A stretch of DNA of 64,000 nucleotides from Cephalopachus bancanus (taxonomy: Eukaryota; Chordata; Mammalia; Primates; Tarsiidae): contig JAPVLO010000074.1 of assembly GCA_027257055.1 (NCBI GenBank), positions 5,099,001 to 5,163,000 of the forward strand. Direction: 5' to 3'. Made by a program: the position numbers and the translations under genes. The notes beneath the pieces were generated by a model. It did not search any database. It was not told the DNA's origin and saw only the letters and a list, made by a program, of their open reading frames with translations. Positions 35,813-48,380 of the stretch are shown piece after piece; within the stretch, counting starts at the first letter, position 1, and the number at the start of each line of letters is the position of its first letter.

Positions 35813-36260
35813 CTGTGGGTTCAGTGTGGTTTGTTGGTTCCCACCAAAACTCCTGTTGAGATTTCATCTTCAAAGCAGCGGTGTGGGGCGTGGTGGGAAC
35901 AGTTTGAGTCATGAGTGATGAGCCCCCATGAAAGGCTTAGAGCTGTTCTGGTAGTGAGTGAGCTCTCATTCTGGTGAGGCGAAATTAGTTTTTCACAGAA
36001 TGGATGAGATACCCTGAGAGTGGGTGGTTATAAAGCAAATTTACTCCTTCTGTTTGGTTCCCCCATTGCACTGGCTCACTTCCCCTTTGACCTTCTCTAC
36101 CATGTTTGGATGTAACACAAAAGCCCTCACCAGAAGCCTAGCAGATGCCGGCACCATGTTTATACAGCTGCAGAAATATAAGCCAAATAAACTTCTTTTC
36201 TTTATGAACTACCCAACCTCCAGTATTTCTTTATAGCAACACAAAACAGACTAAGACAAT
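35813..36260 (+). mobile_element. MaLR solo LTR (MST/THE1-like)
   Basis: Begins TGTGGGTTCAGTGTGG. TAAGCCAAATAAACTTCTTT (polyadenylation signal) lies near the end, and it closes with ACAAAACAGACTAAGACA. No internal retroviral region adjoins it. Confidence 0.8.
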
Positions 36261-36277
36261 GCCTATATTTAAATGTC

Positions 36278-36573
36278 TAGATTTTTTATTTTATTTTATT
36301 TTTTGAGTTAGAGTCTTACTCTGTTGCCCAGGCTGGAGTGCAGTGGCCGCTCCCAGCCACCGCAGCCTCCACCTGCTGGGCTCCGGCGATCCTTTCGCCT
36401 CAGCCTTCCAAGGAGCTGGAACTACAGGCACGCGCTACCACACCCAGCTAATTTTTTGATTTTTATTTTAGAGATGAGGTCTCGCCAAGTTGCTCAGGCG
36501 GGTCTCGAACCCGCGGGCTCAGACAATCCACTCACCTCAGCCTCCCAAAGGAGTGGGATTACAGGCTGAGCCT
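36278..36573 (-). mobile_element. Lineage-specific Alu
   Basis: Reverse copy, 5' end of the element short (stops at GGCTGAGCC). GCGGGTCTCGAACCCGC perfect. Confidence 0.92.
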
Positions 36574-37266
36574 AGATTATTACCAAAACCCAACTAAGCA
36601 ATGAAAAATAGGTGTTGTAGAACACTTGCAGACCAAGGCATTAAGAACCCCATGTACCTAAATTTGTAAAGCGTTACATTAATTAGTGTACCTGGTTTTG
36701 TATTTCAAAGAAAGAACAAAAGTCTTCTATTATATTATCTGGTAACTGCATTAGTGCCTTTTTAGAACACTGTCATTTTTCCATTAATTCCAAGGGTGTT
36801 ATCTGGAAGTATTAAGTGAAAAAGTGTTGGGTGGTAGTGAGGTCTCTTTCTAAGTACATCTTTTCCTTTTAAGGGTGCTTTGATTGGATTTATTGCAGGT
36901 AGGAAAGTAGAGCAGGAAATAGAATCCCTGAGATCCGCTCAAAATGTAGCATATGACTGAGGTGATCATACACTTTGGTTTACTTGGGCCAGTGGCAATT
37001 TATATAATTGTCCTGGCATTCTGTCTGGTTCAGCACTTATCTCAGACTTTACATTTGAATGGAGTATTTCCTCTAATAGTTACATTAACTCAAGCCAGGA
37101 TGAGTGGCAGACAGGAACTCAGTGCTTTAAGTTTTTGCCACAGTCTCTTCAGATAGTGTGTGAGATGCTTGTGTAATGGCAGCAGACAGGGCCCACTCAG
37201 GAGACAAAAACCACATTAGTTAAGTGAACAGAAGGTAACTTATATGAAGACTATTAATGAATACAT

Positions 37267-37548
37267 TTTTTTTTTGAATTGGAGTCTCACTCTGTCGCCC
37301 AGACTGGAGTGCAGTGGTCGCTCCCGGCCACCGCGGCCTCGACCTGCTGGGCTCCGGCGATCCTTCCGCCTCAGCCTTCCGAGTAGCCGGAATTACAGGC
37401 GCGTGCTGCCACGCCCGGCTGATTTTTGATTTATTGTAGAGATGAGGTCTCACCTGCCCAGGCGGGTCTCGAACCCGCGGGCTCAGGCAATCCACTCACC
37501 TCAGCCTCCCAAAGGCGCGGGATTACAGGCTGAACCACCGATCCCGTC
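37267..37548 (-). mobile_element. Lineage-specific Alu
   Basis: Flanked by AATGAATACATTTTTT-like direct repeats. CpG-rich, with a perfect T-arm-like hairpin. Confidence 0.94.
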
Positions 37549-37675
37549 AATGAATACATTTTTTAAGGCTCTAATAAGAGTAGAAGTAGCAGGTGCAAAA
37601 GAAACTGCTACCTCATGGCTGAGGATAATTGGACAATGAGAGAACTAAGGATTTAGGAGGAGACATAGATTATGG

Positions 37676-38022
37676 AATGAATTATGTCCCTACAAAATTC
37701 TTATGTGAAAGTTCTAACCCACAATTATAATGGTAGAACCTTCAGGAAGCAATTAGAATTAAATAAGGTTATGAGAGTAGGGTCTCAAGATGGGATTAGT
37801 GGCTTTATAAGAAGAGGAACAGAGAGACCATGCTCTGTCAGCAATGTGAGAGAGCTAGAAAGCAGCCTTTTACAAGTCAGGAAGAGAGTCCTCACCAGAT
37901 AACAAGTCTTCCAATATCTTGATCTTGGACTTTCCAGCTTCCAAAACTGTGATAACTGTCTGTTGTTTGAGCCATCCAGTCTATGATATTTTGTTATAGC
38001 AACTGGAGTAGACTAAAACAAC
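37676..38022 (+). mobile_element. MaLR LTR (MLT1/MST-like)
   Basis: GAATTATGTCCCTACAAAATTC at the start, CTCACCAGATAAC and CTTGGACTTTCCAGC in the middle, GCAACTGGAGTAGACTAAAACA at the end. Confidence 0.75.
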
Positions 38023-39365
38023 CAAATATCCCAAGGTTGGGATTCATATCTCTTTGATGTTGTGGCTACCACAGGAACATGCCATCTTCCAGTTGCAATG
38101 AAACTTACAAAAGGACCAAAGCTGGTTCACAGAAACCTCTGCCATTGCTGGAGCATGTTGGCAGGCTGGGTTGTTCTACAGAAGCAGAATGCCTTGAAGG
38201 GATATAGTTTCCAGAGAATGCATCTTGGACAACTATAGAAATGGTTACTGTGTAGAGAAAGCATGACCTGAGGATGTGACTGTAGGTGACCAAGTGGGCT
38301 GCCGGGGCGGCTACACTGAATAATCCTAGAAGGACCATAATCTCGAAGATAAGTCCCTTTCCTTTGCTGTCACTTCACAGTGTCTCTCCAGCTCTTTCTA
38401 TTGGCAAAGCTAATATTGTGGCAGCCAATTAAACACTTTTTATAGGACCCAGGTCCAGTATCACAGAGTATATCTACATAGGTAGATTTAGAGCCCAAAG
38501 ACAGTAAATTAATAAATTGATACCTGACACAACATTTAATAGAACTCTAGATTGTGCCTGTCATTAAATCTGAAAGGCAACTAGTGAATTTGTCTTTTTT
38601 TTCTGAGCCTTTCCAGAAGACTCTTCTGTCAAGGAAAATGTGTGAAGAACTCACTGATAAAAACTGCATGCTTGGCCACAAACACCTAAGGAAAGCTAAG
38701 TCATTCTGGGGTCAGCATTGATATCAGTGTGAGAGGATTTGATGCTGCTTTCCCTAAGAGCCACTATATGTGTCAGTCAGGTGTGCACGACCCGTGCTAT
38801 GGTCTGTTAGTATCAGATCAGGGTCAGTTTGTGCAACAGTCCCAATGGACTGGAAACCTCCCTCCAGCCCTCTTCCTTCTCTATCCCCTTCAGCCCAGAA
38901 TTCTTCTGGCTGAGCCTACCTGTCACAGGCAGAATGGCATCAGGACCTCTGTCCTCTCCATCTCTGTTCTCTCAGTCTGCAAAGCAGGCCCTGCTTTGGA
39001 CCCCTCCTTTGCAACTTTGGCCCTGCAGCCCTTCCTCTGAGAACAAGGATGTAAGAGCTGCCTGAGGGTTTCCACCTATTCAGATATAGGAAGAAAGGAG
39101 GCTGTCGGACCTCCACCTGGGACTCCTGGAAGGGGACCACAACCCTTGTAGAGTTTGACCTTAGCTTCACATCCCAGGACTCTCATTCATGGGCCCAGTA
39201 TCATGGTTTTTGGTGCTTGAAGTTTTCAATCCCCTCTCTTCTGAGAGAACAAAACCATAGAAACTTCATGTTAGAGGGAGACATGTTTCTGGTTCCTGCT
39301 CTTTCAGCGCTGTGCTGAGAGCTGCTCTTCCAAGAGGAGCTGGGATCGCAGTCCAGGCCCTAAGG
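38023..39365. other. Intergenic stretch, nothing recognised
   Basis: A 103-codon frame at 38729-39040 (plus) has no recognisable domain and no codon bias that I can argue for. Not called. Confidence 0.4.
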
Positions 39366-39462
39366 GAGTTAGCTGTATTAAAAATATGTATTAGAAATAA
39401 AATAGAAAGACCTGTGTTTACCTATGAATCTATCTAAAACTGCAGTACTAGAGAGAATCTAG
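39366..39462 (+). repeat. Copy A of a locally repeated ~100-base segment
   Basis: Shares GAAATAAAATAGA..., CATGAA/TATGAA then CTATCTAAAA with 41131-41240 in the same order and orientation. Confidence 0.6.
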
Positions 39463-39469
39463 TCTTTGG

Positions 39470-39645
39470 CATTGTCAGACACTGAATCCAGGTTCTACCC
39501 CATTGCTAGCTCCAAGAACTTGTTCATATTACTTAAATTTTTGCATCTCAGATTCCTCATGGGTTTGCTATTGCTGAGGATTAAATAATGTAACCTATGT
39601 AAAATCCCTAATGCAAAGCAAGTGCTCAGTAAACATTTGTAAATA
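39470..39645 (+). repeat. MIR fragment
   Basis: TGAATCCAGGTTCTACC, CATCTCAGATTCCTCATGGG and GTGCTCAGTAAACATTTG follow the MIR order. Confidence 0.7.
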
Positions 39646-39649
39646 ATTC

Positions 39650-41130
39650 AGGTCAACTTTTCCAAATAATTCCTATTTAATTCCAATAAATCCTAAAAGG
39701 AATTTATTTTGTGGGTGCTTACAAAAAACACTGAACTGCATGATGGAAATATCTTCTAGTGCAATTTCATAAAAGATGTGAAAACATTATTTGGATAGTT
39801 GTACATTTTATTGAAATGTAATTTCTTGATCATCTTCTGTTCACCTTGTTGGTAAAGGAAGGATCTCCTACACTAAATAGTAGGAGATAACCAAACATAT
39901 AATATGGAACACTGGACAAATAAAATTGACAGCAGTTTTTTAGTCACATATTCTCACAGCTCAGGGAAGAGGATATCGCATGCCATCCACGGCCACAGGG
40001 GAGTTGTAGTCAGAGACAGAGTGAACCAGCAGGGATGTGAAAGACAGGCTTTGTAGTAACAAGAGAAAGAGGTGACCCCTGGCTTCTCCAGGTAGGATAG
40101 GCCTTGTTTGAATAACTTTTCAAACAGGCTGGCAGGGAAGTGAGCTAGGTTGACGATGAGGTGGAAGTCAGCTAACTCGGCTGGTGGAGAAACTAGCTGG
40201 ACAAGGACCCTAGCCTGCTGGGGTGGGGGTGGGGGGTTGGGAGGAGATGCACGTATCTGATGAGAGCAGGAGACTGCATAGCTAGGTCCTTGGAGTCCCG
40301 AGAGGCTCAAAGACATAGCACATAGAATTTTAGGCTTTACAACACAGTAATATAATATTGAGTGACAACTCTTCAAAAGCAATTTGACAAACACCCAATT
40401 TGACAACAAGTGTCTCTTACAGCAATAATCACATGGTTATTTTCTATGTCATATGATTTACATGGCTGAGGTCTTACTGTGTTATCTGTCTATAACAGAT
40501 AAAATCATTGTCGTTGGTTTTCATAATTCACTTATTGATAGGGTCTGAATTTCCTTATGCCAGGCAAAGAGAAGAAAAACACCTTCATGCTTGGATGGTG
40601 AGAAGCTATTACACTTACAGCCCCACCCCCAACTCTTAAACTGCACTTAACAGGACCATCTACAAGGCTATGCAAAGAGGAATGCCCTTCCCCAAGGAAC
40701 CCTGCCTATTGCCACTGGTAGTAGTGCTCAGAGGCTTTCTCTGCAGTGGAAGAATCATATCAACTGATGATTCTCTACCCCTGAGTCTTCTTTCTGAGTT
40801 CAAGTGTTGGGCAGAGGAGTGAAGAATGAGAGAGACAAACCCATGACCTCTGCTACTCTCTCTTTCCTCTTCCTAGCCCACATACAATGTTGATGTTTCC
40901 TTATACTCCTCAGTCCCATTCTCTCCTTGCAGCTAAGTTTTAGGCTTGGGTCCAAGGGGGAACAGTGGACCAGCTATGGAATGAAAATATGAGGGGGTGC
41001 TAGCGTTCCACTGACTATAAGAGGGTTTGTGGAGCGAGCCTTTTTTGCTGTACCCTAGAAAACAGTACAACTTTCCCTCTTCAGTTGATTTATTCCCTTA
41101 TCACTGAATGCAAGTAACACAAATATTTAC
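39650..41130. other. Intergenic stretch, no gene called
   Basis: A 151-codon minus frame at 40409-39954 shows no known domain and a Pro-rich low-complexity patch. I see no splice or repeat context that supports it. Confidence 0.4.
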
Positions 41131-41240
41131 AGAAAGCTTAGCTGCTTTAAAAATATATATTTGAAATAAAATAGACATACCATGTTTGCCCATGAAGCTA
41201 TCTAAAACCACAGTATTGTGAACAAAACATATCTAATCAT
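41131..41240 (+). repeat. Copy B of the locally repeated ~100-base segment
   Basis: See 39366-39462. More AT-rich, with small indels. Confidence 0.6.
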
Positions 41241-41803
41241 GTCTGCTGCCTGATAGCAATTTAAAATTTTCAGAGAAAGTGGATGGTTGTGCGTTTGAAC
41301 AGGTTTATAACCCATTAATCCTTATGAAAGCACACTGTAGCAAAAGCAGAAACACACAAAGGAAACTGGATTGATTTTTCAGTGGTATGAATTAAATGCT
41401 CTCTCACCTTCTGTGCTGGATTCAGAAGAGCTACTAAAAGTTCTAGAATGAGCTTCCTCTTGAGGATTTCTGAGACCTGCTTTCCATCCTTCCTCCCAGT
41501 TCTCCATTTCACTCTCTTCACTCATTAAGAATGGGTCAATGCTTTGATGCTATGAGCAGAGAAGAGAGAAAAGTAACTTCTATCTTCTTGGGCCTGTGAA
41601 AAGCGAACCATAGCAGACTGTGAGAGCAGCACCCAGCACGAAGGGAAGACACAAGATGTAGCTCTGACAATTGGAATGTGTGTGTGCGTGGGATGGCACC
41701 TCGTTGCAAGCACAGGGAAGTTCAGCTAAGTGGCCAGAGTGACCATGACCAAAGTGAACAGAAGATCATTGGAGGATGTCGCGTTCAGACCCTAGAAAAC
41801 ATC

Positions 41804-41807
<4 letters not shown>

Positions 41808-41859
<52 letters not shown>
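41808..41859. repeat. (CA)n microsatellite
   Basis: Uninterrupted CA run just downstream of the serpin pseudogene. Confidence 0.97.
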
Positions 41860-41861
<2 letters not shown>

Positions 41862-42016
41862 GCTCTGAACAAAGAATTTCAAAATGGGGCCTCTACTATC
41901 TCATTTGTTACCGCTGCAATAATAAAGTCACTTTGGGTTGCAGGCACACTGTGAAGTGTAAAGGAAAAGTAAGTCAGTAAGAGAAAGAAGGGCAGTAACC
42001 AAGGACTACTATTTTT

Positions 42017-42419
42017 TATTGGAGAGGAAATTTGGTCACAGAAAATAATACCATTGGCTTTGCTGTGCTGGACAAAGAAAAGGAATGGATGGTCTGCACA
42101 GAACCTGGGGATGATTCTGGCAGAATACATCTTTTAAACAAAAATGGCATCTGCTGCTGCTTCTGCACCTTTCTCCTTGACCTCCACAGAGGACTTGTGC
42201 ACAACCTTGGACAAATATAGCACTTTCTTAGATGACATTCCAGAGAAGTTTACGCTGGCCTGTTCAAAGGCATCCACTGTTCCCAAACCCCAAAGGATAT
42301 CTTCCATGCTGTAATTTTCCTCCAGTTTAGATCTAGGAAAGAAACCACCACCTTTTGTTCAGACATCTTGTCTGCCTTTGCCCATTCTATGAATCTCTCA
42401 TAAGAAAGATTTTTTTCAC
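42017..42419 (-). pseudogene. HMSD: Serpin pseudogene last exon with broken reactive loop
   Basis: The acceptor CTTCTAG is kept. A base is missing at GTG(G)AAAAAA and another at the SLPRFKL motif. The hinge has drifted ([11 protein letters not shown]), and TAA falls in the loop at 42136-42134. The C-terminal signature [20 protein letters not shown] is still readable, then FCDQISSP with Gly-Arg lost. Confidence 0.9.
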
Positions 42420-42449
42420 CTAGAAGAAGAGAATTGGAGATTTTAAGAT

Positions 42450-42660
42450 CTAAGACAGTATTGTCCAACAGAACTTTCTGCTGTAATGTTCACACTCTAC
42501 AATCATGCTGCCCAATGTGGTAGCCACTATCCAAATGAGGATACTGAGAACCTGAAATATGGGTAGTGCAAAGAAGTGCTGTTTTATTTAAGTTTAATTA
42601 ATTTAAATGTATACAACAACAAGTGGCTACTGGCTACAAATTGTACAGCAGACATCTGGA
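42450..42660. repeat. hAT-type DNA transposon fossil (copy 1)
   Basis: ATTGTCCAACAGAACTTTCTG, GGTAGCCACTATCC and AAGTGGCTACTGGCTAC form partly inverted ends of a Charlie-like non-autonomous element. Family name not certain. Confidence 0.5.
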
Positions 42661-43154
42661 AGAGAGCACAGTAATATAAAACCATTTAAGTACACGATGT
42701 TTTTATATTTTAATGTTTTGTCTCCTCAATTTTAGAAACTTAGGTAAGTCTGTTTCCTGAGGCAGAACCTTCCAGTTTGAACTACATTTGTAAGAGAATG
42801 ATTGTCCCTTAACGTTTGGTGCTCTATCTTAACAAAAGCATGTTGAAGTTGGACATGTCAGAATTGACTTCCCTTTCACCCAAACTTCATTTCCATTTTC
42901 TGATTATTTAACTTCCAAAATCTTTCTTTCATCTGGTCCTTCCTCTGTTTCTGTTGCCATTACCTTCATTCAGGCCCTTGTTACATCTTGCTTGAAATGC
43001 CATAGCGGCCTGCTTTCTGATCTATCTCCATTCTCGCTTCTTCTGATTCGTCAACTGCAGCCATAAGCATTAACTTTCTGAAAAAGCAAATGGAGACTGC
43101 TACGAGTCTCCATTGAATTTCTACCACCTTGCCGCTCAGTGTGGTCTATGGGCC

Positions 43155-43275
43155 ATAGCCTCAGTGGAAGTTTTTTGGAAATCCAGAATCTCAGGCTCCA
43201 CCCTAGACCTCCTAAATCAGAATCTACATTTTAGCATGATCCCTTGGTGATGCATAGAGTTAGAAAAGCTCTTCC
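43155..43275 (+). repeat. MER5-like DNA transposon fragment
   Basis: CCAGAATCTCAGGCTCCACCC and CTAAATCAGAATCTACATTTTA are MER5-type. Inside the pseudogene intron. Confidence 0.55.
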
Positions 43276-43723
43276 TTCTATGACAACTTTAGTAAGAAAA
43301 AATTCACAACTATTGGACAAGGTCGGAGAGAAGACTACCAAAATTTGTCAATGGCATACTCTGTTCATTGAAATAAATATGCCATTTCCTTTGATCCTAC
43401 AGTAACCCTCATAGATCGGTATTGTCCATTTTCCATAGGAATAAATAGGCTGAGAGAAGAAAAATACCTAAATTGTAAAGCAGGCCATTGAGCTCTGACC
43501 TGGTTTGGCTTCCACCTGAGCCCTTTCTGGAATAAGAGTATTTTCTAATATGAGTCTGGCCCTCAGAACAGCATTCCACTGAATGTAACTATAAAACGAG
43601 AAAAAGGCATGTGACCAAATATGCTAGGGAAACACTGGTAAAAGCAACTTTTCAAAGTGTCTTTCCTACAAGGCTTATCATAGTCTTTAATATGATAAAA
43701 TGTATACCTTGAACACTCATTAC

Positions 43724-43878
43724 CATTTTTAAGTCAGTCTTTTCATCTGGAAGCATGACGATCGCATTCAGCTCCTTTCCAACATAGAGAAGCACTAAAA
43801 TTTTGGTGAATATTTCTTTCACATATGTCATTTTAAAAGTAGATTTCTTAAACATCATTTGCCCATGTTTTTCTTGTT
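43724..43878 (-). pseudogene. HMSD: Serpin pseudogene exon 6 remnant
   Basis: 155 bases between a CTTTACAG acceptor and a ATG|GTAATG donor. The open serpin frame runs from [14 protein letters not shown] to [10 protein letters not shown], but it needs two leading bases. The exon is therefore out of phase with a standard phase-0 upstream exon. Confidence 0.85.
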
Positions 43879-44488
43879 CTGTAAAGAAAACAGATAAACA
43901 TTCAGTTGAAACATGATAGTAGGTACTTTGGACATGTTCACAGAGTTAGCCACTTCCTAGAAATGCTTTCTTCTCCTGGTTTCTAGAATACCATATTGGC
44001 CCCTTCCTTTACTGGTTCATGTACATTGCCTAAATCTCCAAACACTGGGGTTCCCAGGGATCAGTGCTTAGATTGCTTTCTCTTGGTGATCTTGAAAGGG
44101 ATCAGGACATGCCATCCCCAAATATGCCACTTTGGCATAAGACTTATTTTGAGCTGAAGGCATTTGAGTTCTTGAAATATCTTGTCTGCCTAGAAGCAGA
44201 ATCTCCCCCCAAAAGTTCAATTGTCATAAAGCTCCTCCTCAGAAACAACTCTTAATTTTGTTTTTTCAGAAATGAGAAGTCTTACCAACTCAGCCAAACA
44301 TTGTCACAAGAATACTATATTTTCCATCTATTCTACTCCGAAAGGTCCATATATCTTTCCAAAAAGTCATTTGTTTTTCCATAAGTGCCCTTTCTTCCTT
44401 TCCCTTTCCCCTATTAAATTAGATATATAAAGCACAAATTCCAACTACTCCCTGAGTTCTCCTACATGTGTGTACGGTGCACATGTTA

Positions 44489-44760
44489 ATAAATCCCAGC
44501 AATTTGGGAAGGTGAGGGGAGTGGATTACCTGAGCCCACAGGTTTGAGACCAGCCCTGGCAACTTGGCAAGACCTCGTCTCTACAATAAAATAAAAAATT
44601 AGCCAGGCGTGGTAGTTCGCACTTGTAGTTCTGACTACTTGGAAGGCTGAGGAAGAAGCCCAGCAGATCGACACTGGGGTGGCTGTGAGCATGCCACCTC
44701 ACTCCAGCCTGGGTGACGGAGTGAGACTCCAACTCAAAATAAATAAATAAATAAATATAA
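44489..44760 (+). mobile_element. Alu, 5' truncated
   Basis: Starts at AATCCCAGCAATTTGGG; right monomer with a deletion; (AAAT)n tail. Confidence 0.88.
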
Positions 44761-45299
44761 ATAGATAGGTAAATAAATTTGTTTGGTTTTCTCTTGTTAA
44801 TCATCTGTTGCCAGCCTAATTTACAGAACCCAAGCCAGAGAACCTGGGAGAGTAGAGGGGAAAGATGTCTTTTCTCTACTACAATCTCATTTAGTCTCAT
44901 GAATTTAAATATAAAACCCAAATTCGCACCTCTGGCCTGGATCTTACCCAGTAGTCTAGACTCATGCATTTTGCTGCCTACTTGACATCTGCATATGAAC
45001 ATATAAAAAAAACCTCCAGTGTAACATGTAATACTAGGCTTCTCACATTCTCTTCCAAATCTACTATGTAATCTTTCCCATCTCAACTGACGAGGGTGCC
45101 ATCCTTTCAGTTGTCTAAAACCCAAGAGTTAACTTAGCTTCTCTGTTTCTCTCATAGCACATATCTGATCCATTCGCAAATTATATTAGCTCCATCTTCA
45201 AAATATAAACCAAGATCTAACTTGTGCTTGCTATCATCCTAGCCCTACATGGCTGCGATAAATTCCTAAGTGATCACCTTTTTTCTGCCCTTATCCTCC

Positions 45300-45850
45300 T
45301 TGTGATTATTCTCATTACAGCAGCCAGAGGGACTCTGTTAAAACCTAAGTCAAATAATATCACTTCTCAACTGGAAACCCTTCTGACTCAGAACGAAAAC
45401 TGAAGTCTTATAGATCATGCTGAGAGCTTGCCCCCCACTTTCTCTTTGATCTCATCTCTTACTGTTCTCTCTTTGCTTGTCTGCTACAGTCACAGTGGTT
45501 ACTTCACAAATTCATGGACAACTCTACCCAGTAAACGAATCACCCAGAACCTCTGTAGCATACACTGCCTTGTCTCTTCCTGTATTTTGCTTAAATACTA
45601 CCTTCTCAATAAGGCTTCCTTGATAACCATTACCTGAGATCATGCTCCCTGGTGCCAACTTCCTATCGTTTTTCCTTTGTATCTGTCTCCATGACACAAT
45701 ACCTAATATACTACTATTTTCCTACTTATACTTGCTGTCTCTCTCCCCCAGGGAAATGTAACCTTCATGAAGGAAGGACAATGTCCTGGCACATTGTGGG
45801 CACTCAATCACTATGTGTTACATAAGTGAGTAAACAAACTAATAAACAGG
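45300..45850 (+). repeat. L2 LINE 3' end
   Basis: TCATCTCTTACTGTTCTCTC, CTTCCTTGATAACCATT, ATGAAGGAAGGACAATGTC and GGCACTCAATCACTATGTG run in L2 order up to the 3' end. Confidence 0.75.
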
Positions 45851-46121
45851 AATACTAAAAGAACCAGACAAAATTAACACAACTTACTAGAAAAACACTG
45901 CCTCTGTTGCTAATGCATCCTCAGACAGATCTGTGGACCATGATTGTGTTTCTCATAATGATCCTTCATGATTTTTTAATCCTTTATCATTTAACGATAG
46001 CCGCTACTATAAATTTTTGGAATACCGGAAAAACAGTCAAAGGCACTTTATAGTCTACAGATCTCTGGTATATCATATAATTTTGTAGTCAAGAAACTAA
46101 GTCAAAAGTATTTCTGTTTCA

Positions 46122-46169
46122 GCTTTTTAATCTTCACATCGTTGCGCTTTTTAATCTTCACATCGTTGA
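46122..46169 (+). repeat. 24-base tandem duplication
   Basis: Two adjacent units that start GCTTTTTAATCTTCACATCG and differ only at the last base. Confidence 0.95.
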
Positions 46170-46289
46170 TGCTCACCCAAACTAACCCTTAACCATAAAT
46201 ATCCTTTTTTACCTTAGTTGTTTAACCTTAAGTCAGCAAACTTTCCTGGAAAGGGCTTGATAGTAGATATCTTCAGCTTTGTGGCTATA

Positions 46290-46545
46290 TGGTTTCTGTT
46301 GCAACTACAGATTGCATCTCCCTTACCCAAAATGCTTGGGACCAGAAGCATTTCAGATTTTGGAGTTTTTCAATTTTCCAAATATTTGCATTACACCTAC
46401 GGGTTGAGAACCCCTAATCTGAAAATATGAAATCGAAAATGCTCCAATAAGCATTTCTTTTGAGTGTCAGGTTGTTTCTCATAAAGCTTCAGATTGGAAA
46501 CATTTCGGATTTTCACATCAGAGACACTCAACCTATAATTAACTC
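46290..46545. repeat. Tigger/MER44-like DNA transposon fossil
   Basis: GGTTGAGAACCCCTAATCTG, GAAATCGAAAATGCTCC and ATTTCGGATTTTCACATC with inverted-repeat character. Decayed. Confidence 0.6.
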
Positions 46546-47361
46546 TGCTGTTGTAGGATAAAACCAACAATAGACAAAAATGTAAACATATAAACATGTA
46601 TGTGTTTCAATAAAACTGTATTTGCATATATCAGGAAGGATATTCTGATGATGGTATCTCTGAGAAAGCAAGTATGCGTGAAGGGAGTTCATGGTGACCT
46701 GAAATGTAGCCATGTAAAGGGATACTTGTCCATACAACCACCATCGAAGGAACACCATAACAGAAACTCAAAATAGAGTGTAAGTTTTAATAGTAAAAAT
46801 GTCACAATTTGCATAAATGCATAAAGCAAACTAGTAGATATTAATAGGCAGAGGGTGACCTGATAATACATTAGACAGAAAGGAATGATTAGTGCTTGTG
46901 ACTTAAAGAAAGAAACATAAAGGTGAAAGGTTGTAGCAGTGTGAAGAACAGTTTAAGTTAAGAACAAAGGATAAAAAAGGCTTGGCCAAACATCCTGCTA
47001 CATTGTATGGATAAACTGTAGAGTGTGGGCAATACCAGAGAGAGAGGCAGGTAGAAATTCTTAAATATAAATTTTAATGCTGTTTGTGAAAAGAAAAACT
47101 ACCCAATATTAACAAAAAATCAATTAAAGTGTAGATTGTTCTGGAATAGATGTACTGAATATTGTGAAACATCACAGATACTAGATAAGAGTGAGGATAA
47201 AGCTAGAGAAGATCTCTATCGTTGGCAGTATGTCAAAAACAAATTTTTTAAGTTTGCATAGTTATTTAGAGAAAACTCCTTTTTATACTTGAAAATTTTG
47301 TAAAGAAACTGACTATAAGGTGTTAAAATACTATTACAATAGAGAAACAATATATTTTTAC

Positions 47362-47469
47362 CTTCAGTCTTGTTGGCAACCCAGGTGTTTATGTGTTTTC
47401 TGGACGCCTCTGTATCATTAACACAGTCAAGTTGTTTTATATCTGCTTGGTAGAATTTGCCACAAGAAT
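47362..47469 (-). pseudogene. HMSD: Serpin pseudogene exon 4 remnant
   Basis: 108 bases with AG acceptor (ATGTTGCAG) and GAAG|GTAAAA donor. Codes [19 protein letters not shown] and [12 protein letters not shown] in the serpin frame. It is ten bases shorter at the 5' side than the standard 118, so the usual phase-0 entry is lost. Confidence 0.85.
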
Positions 47470-47779
47470 CTGCAACATAATTTCACAGTCTCAGAAATAA
47501 TTAACACCAACAGCTAACTTTTTCATTTTGCCATATCAGAGAGTCAATAACTTTATGACTTCCCATATATAATTTACAAACTAATAATAAGAATTAACCT
47601 AAAATCTAAATTCATACTGCTATACCTAACCTTAGCTTAACTAAATAATACAGTGGTCTGAATATCAAATGATTTTCATGACCTGCTGGATCCTTCAAGA
47701 GAGTACCAGGATCTCTCACTGTCAAATGAGATAATTAAACTCACTGAGAATTCTCCATGAAGACATAGCAATTCATAAC

Positions 47780-48250
47780 ATATATATTTAACAGTAGAAC
47801 AACAAAATACTTGAGGCAAAAATTGATAGAACTGAAAGGAGAAATATATGAATCCACTATTATAATTAGAGATTTTAACACCCCTCTATCAGAAATGGAC
47901 AGAGTCAGAGGAAGGGAATGAGTGAGAACATAGTTGAACTCAACACCATCATCAATTAATTGGATATAAATAACATCTGGTGGTTATTTCATCCAACAGG
48001 AGCAGATTACACATTCTTCTCAAGCTTAAATGCAGCATTTACCAAGAGAGACCACATTCTGGGCCACAAAACACAATTTAACAAATTTTTAAAAAATAGA
48101 AGTCATGCAATGTGTGCTCTCAGATCACAATGGAATTAAACTAGAAACCAATAACAGAAAGAAGGATGAAAACGTTCAAAAGTATTTGAAGATTAAACAA
48201 CAGACTTCCAAATAACACATGAATCAAAGAGAAAGTCTCAAGAGATATTA
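47780..48250 (+). mobile_element. Old L1 ORF2 fragment
   Basis: GAGATTTTAACACCCCTCTATCAG, ATTCTTCTCAAGC and GAGACCACATTCTGGGCCA are L1 ORF2 landmarks; no open frame. Confidence 0.75.
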
Positions 48251-48264
48251 AAAATATTTTGAGA

Positions 48265-48380
48265 CTATTAGCTCTTTGGAAATCCAAGATGGAAGGATAG
48301 CTTGAACCTAGGAGTTTGAGGTTACAGTGAGCCATAATCGTGCAATTGTACTACAACCTGGGCAACAAGAAAGCCTCAGT
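48265..48380 (+). mobile_element. Old Alu right-monomer fragment
   Basis: GGAAGGATAGCTTGAACCTAG...CTACAACCTGGGCAACAAGA; short and diverged. Confidence 0.7.

Noticed and set aside
39954..40409. 151-codon minus frame between the serpins
   Set aside because: No domain, a proline run from a low-complexity tract, and no splice or family support.
41315..41521. Minus frame just downstream of the serpin pseudogene as a possible extra exon
   Set aside because: No similarity to any serpin segment and no good acceptor; the pseudogene's homology ends at about 42017.
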